Of a DNA stretch of 18,087 nt, positions 1 through 6,945 are shown piece after piece; positions within the stretch are counted from its first letter, which is position 1, and each line of letters opens with the position of its first letter. The notes under the pieces were generated by a model. That model did not search any database. It was not told the origin of the DNA and was given only the letters and a program-made list of their open reading frames with translations. The position numbers were made by a program, and so were the translations under genes. The stretch is from JBEKZQ01 sp049509675 (GTDB lineage: Bacteria; Planctomycetota; Planctomycetia; Pirellulales; Thermoguttaceae), in contig JBEKZQ010000055.1 in NCBI GenBank assembly GCA_049509675.1, forward strand, positions 1-18,087, read 5' to 3'.

Positions 1-137
1 CGGCTCATGGCGCGGAGCATCGTGGTGCCGTGGTCGCCGTCACCACCCACGGAATCGAGCTGCGATAACATCTCGTGCCCGGCGCGGACCTGCGCCGCCG
101 CGCCGCGAAGCATGCGAATCCATTGCGATCGATCCAT
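1..137 (-). CDS. dhaL: DhaL-type dihydroxyacetone kinase subunit, partial (N-terminal 45 residues)
   Basis: This is the start of a gene that runs off the left edge of the window. It is the nucleotide-binding subunit that in DhaKL systems phosphorylates the substrate held covalently by DhaK. The visible 45 codons start at ATG 137-135 and contain D28-S-V-G-G-D33-G-D35-H36-G. This matches the D30...D35-x-D37-H38-G metal/ADP-binding motif of E. coli DhaL, as I recall that sequence, with a constant offset of two. It lies 57 bp downstream of dhaK on the same strand, so the two are probably co-transcribed. I see no strong Shine-Dalgarno sequence before the ATG. Whether the phosphate donor is ATP or a PTS protein (DhaM) cannot be told, because the rest of the gene and its neighbours lie outside the window. 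Confidence 0.85.
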   Translation of the reverse strand, partial: MDRSQWIRMLRGAAAQVRAGHEMLSQLDSVGGDGDHGTTMLRAMS

Positions 138-194
138 GGCAGTTGCACGTCGATAGGGGGAAGCGGGGGTGGGCCGCGCGCCCTCCACTGGCCA

Positions 195-1196
195 TCAACA
201 CATTGTCAAGGCCGGGCTGTCGCAGCGCGCGTCCCACAAGGCGATCAGCTCCGGATCCATGCGGGCAATACACATCTGAAAACCGCCCATCTCCTGCACC
301 GTCAGGTACTCGCCCACGAGGCTTCGGACCAGCTTGACGTTGCGGACTTCGAGGATCTGCTTCACGCGCCGCAGCACGAGGTACAGCTCCATGAGCGTCG
401 TGGAACCGACGCCGTTGAGCAGCACGAGAAGGTCCTCGCCGACGCGGACCTGAAGGTCGTCGAGGAGCGCCGGCAACATGATGTCGGCCATTTCGTCGGC
501 CGAGGCCAGCGTGCGCGAGCCCAGGCCGCTCTCGCCGTGTTGGCCCATGCCGACGACCATCTCGTCGTCGGCCAGTTCGGAGATCGCCGCGCCCGTGCAG
601 GGATGGGTGGCTGCGCTGACGGCAACCGCCAGCGTGGCCATGTTTCGCTCCATCCGCTCGGCGACGGCCACACACTGATCGAGCGAGCGGCCGCGCTCGG
701 CCGCCGCCCCCGCCACTTTGATGACCGGCAGGCAACCGACCAGGCCGCGGCGCTCGTCCGGCTCTTGGCGCGTGCCAGCCGAAATGTCCTCGTGCGTCAA
801 CACCTGTTTGACGTTGAGGCCCTCCTTGCGGGCCATGTCCAGGGCGATGTTGGCCGACATCACGTCGCCGGCGTGGTTCAGAACCAACAGCAACACGCCG
901 GCCGGACGATCGGCCAGCCGCAGGGCTTCCAGCACGCGCGGCGGTCCGGGGGCCGCAAAAATCTCGCCCGGAACACTTACGTCCAGCATCCCTTCGCCCA
1001 CAAAACCGCTGAGGGCCGGCTCATGACCACTCCCCCCCAAGGTGACCACCGCCACCTTGTCTTTCGACTTGGGCACGGATCGCACCACCAGGTTCTTACC
1101 CGCCAGACGGACGGTACGGGCGTGGGCGATGGCAAACCCCTCCAAGAGCTCCTTGGTGAGGTTGCTGGGATCGTTAAGGAACTTTTTCATCGGCAT
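195..1196 (-). CDS. dhaK: Dihydroxyacetone kinase subunit DhaK
   Basis: The 333-residue cytoplasmic subunit binds dihydroxyacetone, or a related short ketose, covalently through a histidine. GGSGHEP lies at residues 54-60, NHAGDV at 107-112 with D111 as the expected catalytic Asp, and GMGQHGESG with H220. These sit at a constant +2 offset from G53/H56, D109 and the substrate-binding H218 of E. coli DhaK. The C-terminus (LIALWDA...SPAL) also follows the family pattern, and the length is close to the usual 330-356. The start ATG 1196-1194 is preceded by GAGGGGA at a suitable distance; a second ATG two codons later is an alternative. A sigma70-like promoter lies just upstream (1226-1253). Planctomycete DhaK/DhaL pairs may act on erythrulose-type sugars rather than dihydroxyacetone, and the substrate cannot be read from the sequence. 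Confidence 0.93.
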   Translation of the reverse strand: MPMKKFLNDPSNLTKELLEGFAIAHARTVRLAGKNLVVRSVPKSKDKVAVVTLGGSGHEPALSGFVGEGMLDVSVPGEIFAAPGPPRVLEALRLADRPAGVLLLVLNHAGDVMSANIALDMARKEGLNVKQVLTHEDISAGTRQEPDERRGLVGCLPVIKVAGAAAERGRSLDQCVAVAERMERNMATLAVAVSAATHPCTGAAISELADDEMVVGMGQHGESGLGSRTLASADEMADIMLPALLDDLQVRVGEDLLVLLNGVGSTTLMELYLVLRRVKQILEVRNVKLVRSLVGEYLTVQEMGGFQMCIARMDPELIALWDARCDSPALTMC

Positions 1197-1225
1197 AAGA
1201 TCGTCCCCTCGTTGGGAAAACGTCC

Positions 1226-1253
1226 ATCATAACACGGCAACCGACGTTGTACA
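1226..1253 (-). promoter_or_regulatory. Putative sigma70-like promoter of dhaK-dhaL
   Basis: On the minus strand TGTACA (1253-1248) and TATGAT (1231-1226) are separated by 16 bp. The -10 matches five of six consensus positions and the -35 four of six. Initiation near 1219 would leave a leader of about 23 nt before the dhaK ATG, which is a natural arrangement. No experiment supports it. Confidence 0.45.
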
Positions 1254-1272
1254 CTTCCCGCACCCGGAGCGA

Positions 1273-1318
1273 CAGGAAAACTGCAAGGTCTGCGCATGGT
1301 AATTTTGCAGTCCTCCTG
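1273..1318. repeat. 46-bp inverted repeat upstream of dhaK
   Basis: The left arm CAGGA-aa-ACTGCAA (1273-1286) and the right arm TTGCAGT-cc-TCCTG (1305-1318) are complementary except for the two central bases of each arm. They are separated by 18 bp. A related right arm, TTTGCAGTTCTCCTG, recurs at 2205-2219 beside another hairpin element, so this is probably a dispersed REP-like unit rather than a dhaK operator. Because it sits just upstream of the dhaK promoter, a regulatory role cannot be excluded. Confidence 0.55.
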
Positions 1319-1531
1319 ACGGTTGCCTGACGTGCCGCGACTTGCTAGGCTGTGACATTGGCGATTCCGATGGTTATGAGGTGGCGGCAGAGCAGACCGT
1401 GTTCGCCAAGGTCTGGCGCGAAAAATGGCTCGTGACGCGGCCGGCCGTGCTGGAGCAGGTGCTCCGATCGCAGTCCGGACCGCCCCCTCAAAAGCCGCGA
1501 TCTACCTTGCCGTTGAGCCGTGCTCGTGGGA

Positions 1532-2020
1532 ATGACTTCGCTCGCCGGACATTTACTGGTGGCATCGCCGGACAGTCGCGACCCGGAATTCGTCCGGGCC
1601 GTGATCTTGCTCATTCAGCATTCCCAGCAGCAGGCGATCGGAGTGATTCTGAATAGGCCCAGCACCAGGTCGCTTGCGGAAATGTGGAGCGGGAAACGGC
1701 GGGCGGATGGGCAGCAGTGCGTCTACTCGGGCGGTCCGGTGCCGGGCCCGCTCATGGCCGTCCACGTTTGTGCCGAGTTGGCCGAGTTGGAGATTCTACC
1801 CGGCCTCTACTACACCGTGCAGAAGAAGCGGCTGGAGAAGCTGGTGCAACAGTCGGGCAGCACGTTCCGGGTTTTTGAAAGTCATGCGGGATGGGGGCCG
1901 GGGCAACTCGAACAGTTTGTCCAGGCGGGGGCCTGGCTGGTGTTGCCCGCCACCCGCGACTTGGTGTTTGGCGGCGAAACGGAACTCTGGCAGCAGCTTG
2001 CCGGCGTTTCGCCCCGCTAA
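1532..2020 (+). CDS. YqgE/AlgH family protein (UPF0301/DUF179)
   Basis: The 162-residue protein matches the AlgH/YqgE family in length and pattern. The N-terminus reads GHLLVASPDSRDPEFVRAV, followed by the family-typical IGVILNRPS, the YSGGPVPGPL turn and a C-terminal GWGPGQLEQF segment. The family is widespread, cytoplasmic and of unclear biochemical role; AlgH was named from alginate regulation in Pseudomonas. I chose ATG 1532 because the family alignment starts there (MTSLAGHLL). GTG 1520 would add four residues, and neither start has a strong Shine-Dalgarno sequence. It is transcribed away from dhaK. It is followed by two repeat elements and then the CHAD gene, so co-transcription with the latter is uncertain. 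Confidence 0.9.
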   Translation: MTSLAGHLLVASPDSRDPEFVRAVILLIQHSQQQAIGVILNRPSTRSLAEMWSGKRRADGQQCVYSGGPVPGPLMAVHVCAELAELEILPGLYYTVQKKRLEKLVQQSGSTFRVFESHAGWGPGQLEQFVQAGAWLVLPATRDLVFGGETELWQQLAGVSPR

Positions 2021-2052
2021 ATGCTCCATTTCACAAAATGTAGCCGTTCACG

Positions 2053-2113
2053 GGGGACTGTCCCAATTTTCGCCTGCAATGCGCAGCATTGCCGCGAAAA
2101 TGGGACTGTCCCC
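2053..2113. repeat. REP-like nested hairpin element 1 (GGGGACTGTCCC family)
   Basis: The outer arms GGGGACTGTCCCAATTTTCG (2053-2072) and CGAAAATGGGACTGTCCCC (2095-2113) are near-perfect complements. Inside is a second perfect stem, GCAATGC (2076-2082) with GCATTGC (2086-2092), around a 3-base loop. The GGGGACTGTCCC arm is itself nearly palindromic. Such compact double-stem palindromes resemble REP/BIME units mobilised by IS200-like REP-associated transposases. No transposase is in the window. Confidence 0.8.
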
Positions 2114-2127
2114 TTTGGGCCGCCAGC

Positions 2128-2199
2128 GGTCAGGTCCATGTTTTCGGTCATGAATCAGGCCAAATGGCAATGCCTATCAGCCGAAAAATGGACCAGACC
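2128..2199. repeat. REP-like hairpin element 2 (GGTCCAT-TTTCGG family)
   Basis: The arms GGTCAGGTCCATGTTTTCGG (2128-2147) and CCGAAAAATGGACCAGACC (2181-2199) are complementary with a few mismatches. An inner AGGC/GCCT stem (2157-2160 and 2172-2175) gives the same nested design as element 1, but the sequence is different. It is directly followed by TTTGCAGTTCTCCTG (2205-2219), also seen in the repeat upstream of dhaK. The two elements are 14 bp apart, a tandem arrangement of distinct families. Confidence 0.75.
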
Positions 2200-2235
2200 C
2201 CCACTTTGCAGTTCTCCTGCATTGCCCCTGGCCGC

Positions 2236-2275
2236 ATAGTGGTTATACTCCGATGTGGGGTATGATGACCACTAT
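2236..2275. promoter_or_regulatory. Inverted repeat ATAGTGGT/ACCACTAT upstream of the CHAD gene
   Basis: ATAGTGGT (2236-2243) and ACCACTAT (2268-2275) are perfect complements, and TATAC/GTATG pair partly further in. TATACT at 2244-2249, with TTGCCC at 2223-2228 (15-bp spacer), could be a weak promoter overlapping the left arm, in which case the repeat could be an operator. Another hairpin repeat is equally possible. Confidence 0.35.
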
Positions 2276-2426
2276 ATCGCCACATGGGGAGCTTGTCTGC
2301 GACTTGCTCGCCGTGCTACCATAACCAGGGATCGATCCTGGTCCATCGCATGGCGGCGATCGCGATGCGTGCGTTCGCACGGAGGTTACCTTTTGCTTGC
2401 TCCTTAACCGTGGTGAACAGCGGCCC

Positions 2427-3362
2427 ATGACCGAAGCCAATGTACAGGCCGACAAGTGGGGTGAGGGGATCTCGCCCGACCAATCCGTTGGGGACGTTGC
2501 GCACCGCATCCTCCGCGGACGGCTCGGTGCGGTCGTATACTGGCTCCCGCTGGCCGCTGAGAGAAGCGCGGAAGACGTCGAGTACGTTCACCAGTTGCGG
2601 ATCGCCACGCGCCGCGCCGTGGAAGCGGTGCGGGTCTTCCGCGACCTGATGTCGGACCCGGCTTACGACGAGTTGCGGGCCGGATTGCGGGCGGTACGGC
2701 GAGCGGCCGACGGGGCGCGCAACTGGGACGTGCTGTGTCAACAATTGGGGCCATGCGCCGATGCGGCCGGCAGCGAAGTGCGGCGGAAGATTATCGAGCA
2801 GATCCAAGCCCGCCGCCAGGCGGCGCAGGAGCCGATCCGTGCCGTGCGCGAGGAGTTTGCCGCAAGCCGGTTCGAGGACCTGGTGGCGGCCGTGCTCGGC
2901 GACGTGCAGTCGGCCCGGCCGGAGCACGCCAAACGCCGATTCGATCGCCTGGCGCGCCGCTACCTCAAGCCGCTGGCTAAGAAGTTCTTGCGGGATTTCC
3001 AGGCCGATCTGTCCCACGACGATGCTTTGCACAACCTCCGCATCCGCGCCAAGAAGCTGCGGTATGCGATGGAAATCGTCGCCGTCGCCTTCCAGCCGGC
3101 GCTGCGCACCGTGCTCTATCCGCAAATCAGCGCGTTACAGGACATCCTTGGCATGGTGAACGACCATGCCATGACCCGGGCCTTGTTCCAGGAGTGGCTG
3201 CTGGAATCGCAGGAGGCGGAAACCAGGGCCTTTCTGGAGGGCCTGGTACTGGCCGAGACCAGGGCCCACAATGACATTCGCCGCATCTTCGTCAAGCAGT
3301 GGACGGCCAAGTCCCGGGCGGGCCTCGCGCGCCGCTTCCGGCGCTATTGCCGCCGCCGCTAG
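2427..3362 (+). CDS. CHAD domain-containing protein
   Basis: The 311-residue alpha-helical protein is built almost entirely of the CHAD (conserved histidine alpha-helical) domain. The two diagnostic stretches are VHQLRIATRRAVEAVRVFR (from about residue 54) and LHNLRIRAKKLRYAMEI (from 201), followed by LQDILGMVNDHA (from 237). The helices are rich in Arg/Lys, as expected for a polyphosphate-binding surface; CHAD proteins are known to bind polyphosphate and localise to its granules. There is no fused CYTH/adenylate-cyclase-like domain and no signal peptide. ATG 2427 gives the N-terminus MTEANVQADKWGEGISPDQ, typical of the family. TTG 2397 would add ten residues and has GGAGG 11 nt upstream, so it is a real alternative. 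The TAG stop lies inside the left arm of the MITE-like element at 3355-3543. Confidence 0.9.
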   Translation: MTEANVQADKWGEGISPDQSVGDVAHRILRGRLGAVVYWLPLAAERSAEDVEYVHQLRIATRRAVEAVRVFRDLMSDPAYDELRAGLRAVRRAADGARNWDVLCQQLGPCADAAGSEVRRKIIEQIQARRQAAQEPIRAVREEFAASRFEDLVAAVLGDVQSARPEHAKRRFDRLARRYLKPLAKKFLRDFQADLSHDDALHNLRIRAKKLRYAMEIVAVAFQPALRTVLYPQISALQDILGMVNDHAMTRALFQEWLLESQEAETRAFLEGLVLAETRAHNDIRRIFVKQWTAKSRAGLARRFRRYCRRR

Positions 3363-3543
3363 CCCGGATTATTCATACACTGTAGGGTGGCGTCGAGCAA
3401 ACCGTGGTCTTGGTGGGTCTTCGGTCGCTGATCAACTTACCGCTTTATGACACGGCGCTGGACAACCGTTGATCGGTTTGCGAGACCCACCATAGGTTTG
3501 CGCGACCTCGACCCACCCTACATGAATAATCCGGGCTAGCGGC
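3355..3543. mobile_element. MITE-like 189-bp inverted-repeat element, no coding capacity
   Basis: The ends are perfect 22-bp inverted repeats (3355-3376 and 3522-3543) whose core is GCTAGCCCGGATTATTCAT. Inside, further blocks pair in the same order: GTAGGGTGG (3382-3390) with CCACCCTAC (3513-3521), GGTGGGTCT (3412-3420) with AGACCCACC (3483-3491), and GATCAAC (3430-3436) with GTTGATC (3468-3474). The whole unit can fold into one long imperfect hairpin. I see no direct target duplication. It lies between two convergent genes, could terminate transcription from both sides, and provides the CHAD stop codon. Confidence 0.75.
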
Positions 3544-3557
3544 CCGGCGCAGTAGTG

Positions 3558-4898
3558 CTACAGCGTGCTCAGTTTGGAGAAATTCAGCGTCACGTTCATG
3601 GGAAATACGCTGTACAGCCCGCGCGTAAACAGCAGGTTGATCATGTCGTCGGTGAACAGCAGCGACGACTTCGGCACCAGCACGATGTCTGAATCGCGGA
3701 GCCAGATCTCGTCGGCCGGGCAGGGGCGATGGCCGAACAGCGCGGCGTGGATGTCGATCTTGGTGGCCATCAATCGCCAGCAGTCGTCGCGGCGAAAGAC
3801 CACCAGTTCCTTGAGGTTGGCGCCGACGTTCCAACTGCCGGCCAGGGCGATGGCTTGCATCACCGTGGTGGGCCCTTCCAGGGTGAAGCGGCCGGGGGTC
3901 CGCACTTCGCCGACCACGAAGACATAGCGCGGCGCGCGACTCACCAGGATCGGCGTGACTTCCATCCCTTCCACGAGTTGCGCGTAGCGCTCATCCACTT
4001 CGCGCTTGGTCTCCGGAAGGCTCAAGCCCTGCACGTACACGGAACCCAGGGCCGGCAACTGGATGGTTCCCTCGGGCGTGACCTGGACGCTGCGGACCTG
4101 GCCGCCGGTGCCATAGCGGGCGTCGACCGTGGAACGAAGTTCTTCCAGCCGCGTGTTGATTTTCAGCGGCAGCACCAGTATGTTCGGGGCGACGTAGTGC
4201 GTACGAAATTGGTCGTTCAAGGCGGCCCGGAGCTCGTCGATCGTGCGCCCCGCCGTGGGCACCTGGCCCAGGTACGGCAGCGTGATCGTGCCGTCCGGCT
4301 CGACGATCGCTTCCTGCGACAAATCGGCCACCCCCAGCGACTCGACGCGCAGGCGGTCGCCCACCTGAAAGCGATAGGGCCGCGACGACTGCTTCGCCGT
4401 CAGGCGGTAGACGAACTGCAACTGGTCGTCCACGCGCAGGCGATACTGCCGCACGTGCTCCGTCCGCGCAGGCCCGACGTATTCGCCTTGTGCAAAGACC
4501 TGCCAGGGGATGGGCCGTTCCGCCGCCCAACGCAACTCGCCGCCAAAACGATTGCAGCGGTCGCAATACACTCCGCAGCGGGTCTGTACGGGAGACGGGC
4601 CGCTGGCGACCGGCAGCATGGGATCGTCGGCAGGGAGGGAAAGCGGTGGAAAATTTGCGCTCCCCGGCGGCGGGACCGGTATTGCCGGCGTCGCCGCTGG
4701 AGCGGGAGCCGGGGCCAGGTGCGGCGCCGCCTGCTCCGCTGCGGGGCTTTGGCCGCCGCCCTCTTCGCGAAACGTAAGCGAGACCGACTGGGCGCTGGCC
4801 GTCAGACTGCCGATTGCCAATAGAGGCAGCACCAGGATCGCCGCGACATGCCGGCGGAGCACGCGGTTGGGGGCGGTGTGGCAACTACTTCCTCTCAT
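3558..4898 (-). CDS. Polysaccharide biosynthesis/export protein (Poly_export + SLBB)
   Basis: The 446-residue secreted protein is of the Wza/GumB type that forms the outer-membrane or periplasmic channel for exopolysaccharide. A signal peptide ends near ASA36. A Pro/Ala-rich linker follows (about 50-105), then a cysteine cluster C108-x3-C112-x2-C115. Poly_export modules lie around 175-250 (FQVGDRLRVESLG, EPDGTITLPYLGQV) and 265-320 (TPEGTIQLPALG). An SLBB domain covers 325-370 (YVFVVGEVRTPGRFTLEG, MQAIALAGS), and the end is DSDIVLVPKSS plus a hydrophobic tail. Unlike Wza, there is no lipobox cysteine after the signal peptide. The start ATG 4898 overlaps the TPR gene stop as ATGA and has AGGAGGG nine bases upstream, so translation is coupled. 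No glycosyltransferase or polymerase gene is visible nearby. Confidence 0.92.
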   Translation of the reverse strand: MRGSSCHTAPNRVLRRHVAAILVLPLLAIGSLTASAQSVSLTFREEGGGQSPAAEQAAPHLAPAPAPAATPAIPVPPPGSANFPPLSLPADDPMLPVASGPSPVQTRCGVYCDRCNRFGGELRWAAERPIPWQVFAQGEYVGPARTEHVRQYRLRVDDQLQFVYRLTAKQSSRPYRFQVGDRLRVESLGVADLSQEAIVEPDGTITLPYLGQVPTAGRTIDELRAALNDQFRTHYVAPNILVLPLKINTRLEELRSTVDARYGTGGQVRSVQVTPEGTIQLPALGSVYVQGLSLPETKREVDERYAQLVEGMEVTPILVSRAPRYVFVVGEVRTPGRFTLEGPTTVMQAIALAGSWNVGANLKELVVFRRDDCWRLMATKIDIHAALFGHRPCPADEIWLRDSDIVLVPKSSLLFTDDMINLLFTRGLYSVFPMNVTLNFSKLSTL

Positions 4899-6514
4899 CG
4901 CGTAAGACCCTCCTGGTTCGTGGCAGTTGTCGGCGGGCCGGCGGACTTGTCGTTCTCCGAGGCGTCCCGCAGCCCCAACAGCCTCTTTGAATTCAGCGCC
5001 GTGAAGAAATTAGTGTTCTGTTTCGGCGGCGTGACCGCCGCGGGCGGTTGTTGAGGCGCGGCGCCGGCGCTGTGCGGCGGCGACTCGCCCAGGCCGGAGG
5101 GATCCGACTGCTGGGCGAAACTCCCCGCGTCCACCCAGTACACCACGCCGCCCAGCCCGCCTGCCGCGTCTTGTCCGGCCCGCTCCGCCGCGAACAGTTG
5201 CCGGCATCGTTGTTGGGCAGCCCGCGCCTGCTCCTTCTGCCCGAGATTGTCGTAAACGACGGCCAGATTGTGCCACGTTTCCGACCGTTGGGCGATCGAC
5301 AGGCTTTGCAACAGGAGCCGCCGCGATTCCTCTAGTTCGCCGTACCGGGCCATGAGGACGCCGAGCTCGTTGGCCGCCAGGTAGTTACGCGGATCGACCT
5401 TCAGGGCCGCCTGGTGCAAGGCCAGCGCCTTGGGCGTCTGCATGCCGCCGGGCGTGGCGTTGCTGCCCAGAACGCTTTGCAATCGTGCCCAGCCATACAG
5501 CGCCATGGAGGCCGCAGGCAAACGACCTCCGGCAATCGCCAGTTGGTCCTTGGCGTACGTATAGTAACTTTGCAGGGCAACCAGCGGCGTCATGTCGCCG
5601 GTGTTGGCATTCTTCAGCACCGGCGTGCGATGGGTGGCGATCAGCCGCGACAGATCCAGGCTGGTGGCCCGATGTCCATCCTCCGGCACGAAGTCCTCGG
5701 CTTCCTGAAACGCGGTCAACGCGGCCGTCAGCGCCGGCCCATACTGTTGCGCGTGCGTTTCGGTATCCAGCGCCTGGGTCAGAAGCCTGAGCGCCTGAAT
5801 GAATTCGGCCTGGGCCGAGTGTACCGCGCCGTGCCCCAACAGATCAAACGCGTATTGAATGTGCTCGCCAGCGCGCCGCGACACGATCATCAGGCTTGTG
5901 GGCGTGGCAAGAGCAACCGGCGGCGCGGGCCGAGGCTCGTCCACCACCTGCACCGGCGCCATCGCTGGAGGCGCCACAGGCGGAGGCATCACCGCTTCCG
6001 CTTGCTCCGGCGCGGGCGCCGCGGCGGCAACCGGCGGCGGGGTTGTGCTGCCGCACAGCAACATCGGCGCCCCAGCGGCCACCGGCCCAACCAGAGCGTG
6101 ATGCATCACCGCGGGCGGCGCGGCCGCATTCTGCTCCGGCAGCGGTTGTTCCGCGACCGGCGCGGCCCCCACGGTTGCCGACGGCACCGCGCCGGCCAGC
6201 GAATCTGTCCGCATCTGCGACGCCGGCCGGGACTCGTCGGCCACGCGCCAAGCAATCGACTGCGGCATGTTGACGGTAAGCCGCGGAGCAGTCTGCCGGC
6301 ATGAACGATCTGCCGATTCTCCCCGATTGGCCTCGTCCGACACACGGACGCGGACAATAACGGAGTCGCCCGGCTGCGGGTCATCCACGATGCGAATCCG
6401 GCTTTGCCCTTGAGGGGACAAGTCCGCCGCAGAGGCGAGACTTAGGCAGCACAGCATCGCCATGAGGCAAAGCGCGCATCTTTCCAAGAGTAGGGAACGT
6501 GACGGGTTGATCAT
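4895..6514 (-). CDS. Secreted tetratricopeptide-repeat protein, partner of the polysaccharide exporter
   Basis: The 539-residue protein has a clear signal peptide (LLLERCALCLMAMLCCLSLASA, residues 8-29). A Pro/Ala-rich low-complexity region covers about 110-205. An alpha-helical part includes TPR units at about 360-440 (ALHQAALKVDPRNYLAANEL, ELEESRRLLLQSLSIAQ, ETWHNLAVVYDNLGQKEQAR). The C-terminus is Pro/Gln-rich. TPRs are protein-interaction scaffolds. The ATGA overlap with the Poly_export gene suggests it assembles or regulates an exopolysaccharide secretion complex, but this is inference. The frame stays open upstream to 6751, but I chose ATG 6514 because it puts the signal peptide at the N-terminus. 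Shine-Dalgarno support is weak (AGTGGA). GTG 6526 is an alternative start. Confidence 0.85.
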   Translation of the reverse strand: MINPSRSLLLERCALCLMAMLCCLSLASAADLSPQGQSRIRIVDDPQPGDSVIVRVRVSDEANRGESADRSCRQTAPRLTVNMPQSIAWRVADESRPASQMRTDSLAGAVPSATVGAAPVAEQPLPEQNAAAPPAVMHHALVGPVAAGAPMLLCGSTTPPPVAAAAPAPEQAEAVMPPPVAPPAMAPVQVVDEPRPAPPVALATPTSLMIVSRRAGEHIQYAFDLLGHGAVHSAQAEFIQALRLLTQALDTETHAQQYGPALTAALTAFQEAEDFVPEDGHRATSLDLSRLIATHRTPVLKNANTGDMTPLVALQSYYTYAKDQLAIAGGRLPAASMALYGWARLQSVLGSNATPGGMQTPKALALHQAALKVDPRNYLAANELGVLMARYGELEESRRLLLQSLSIAQRSETWHNLAVVYDNLGQKEQARAAQQRCRQLFAAERAGQDAAGGLGGVVYWVDAGSFAQQSDPSGLGESPPHSAGAAPQQPPAAVTPPKQNTNFFTALNSKRLLGLRDASENDKSAGPPTTATNQEGLTR

Positions 6515-6542
6515 CGGAACATCCACTGAATTGATTTCTTTC

Positions 6543-6559
6543 GCGCCGAAATACGGCGC
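6543..6559 (-). promoter_or_regulatory. Leader hairpin before the TPR/export operon
   Basis: GCGCCG (6543-6548) and CGGCGC (6554-6559) form a perfect 6-bp stem with a 5-base loop in the predicted 5' leader, about 28 nt upstream of the start codon. It could affect transcript stability or ribosome access. It may also be a chance product of GC-rich sequence. Confidence 0.25.
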
Positions 6560-6930
6560 CGCCAGTTGTACGACCGGATCGCCGTTACAGCATATCGGTC
6601 TTGAAAAAAGCGTTAGAAAGCGCATAACGGCATCTTTCGCTGCAATTCGCGTATCGGGCGCGCTACACCCGGCATGAGCCACATTGGCCGAACAGTCGGC
6701 ACGCGCAGAAAAGAAGGCATCCTGCGTCTTCCCGGCAAAGTGCCGCGTCAAAGACGAGAAGTTGTAGCGATTCGGAGAGATGAATCGCGCAGAGCAGGAA
6801 TGGCGGCGGGCCGATGCGTGGCGCGCGACAAAGAATAGTAGTTGTCGAGCAATCCAAGAACGAACAGAGGGGCCGACTGCGCTGACTCAGGGTCGATCAG
6901 CACAGCCGGCCCAGGCATAGTGCATGAGGT

Positions 6931-6945
6931 GTGGGCAACGCCCAC
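6931..6945 (-). terminator. Possible terminator hairpin after the small secreted-protein gene
   Basis: On the minus strand a GTGGGC-GTT-GCCCAC hairpin begins about 22 nt after the TAA stop at 6968-6970. The 6-bp stem is GC-rich, but no U-tract follows, so intrinsic termination is uncertain. Confidence 0.35.

Larger units (their letters stand above)
1197..1531. other. Divergent intergenic region dhaK / yqgE
   Basis: This 335-bp gap holds the candidate dhaK promoter (1226-1253) and an inverted repeat (1273-1318). The rest (about 1320-1531) should contain the promoter of the yqgE-like gene. I found only a weak TTGCCT-17-TAGGCT match near 1321-1349 and do not call it. Small open frames across this stretch on both strands look like nothing known. 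Confidence 0.5.
2021..2426. other. Repeat-rich intergenic region between the yqgE-like and CHAD genes
   Basis: This 406-bp gap is dominated by structured elements: a nested hairpin (2053-2113), a second hairpin element (2128-2199) and a shorter inverted repeat (2236-2275). I saw no convincing coding region or RNA gene. GGAGG at 2381-2385 may serve an alternative TTG start of the CHAD gene at 2397. Confidence 0.6.

Noticed and set aside
75..1232. 385-codon plus-strand frame antisense to dhaK
   Set aside because: The minus strand has all DhaK motifs at the expected spacing; the plus-strand translation is His/Arg-rich and unrecognisable.
1321..1349. TTGCCT-17-TAGGCT as a promoter for the yqgE-like gene
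   Set aside because: Only four and three of six consensus matches, about 180 nt upstream; too weak to list as a feature.
2316..3125. 269-codon minus-strand frame opposite the CHAD gene
   Set aside because: The CHAD motifs on the plus strand are clear, and the opposite frame has no features.
6515..6751. 79-residue N-terminal extension of the TPR protein (open to 6751)
   Set aside because: It would bury a good signal peptide at residues 80-109. No supporting Shine-Dalgarno sequence or conserved sequence is seen.
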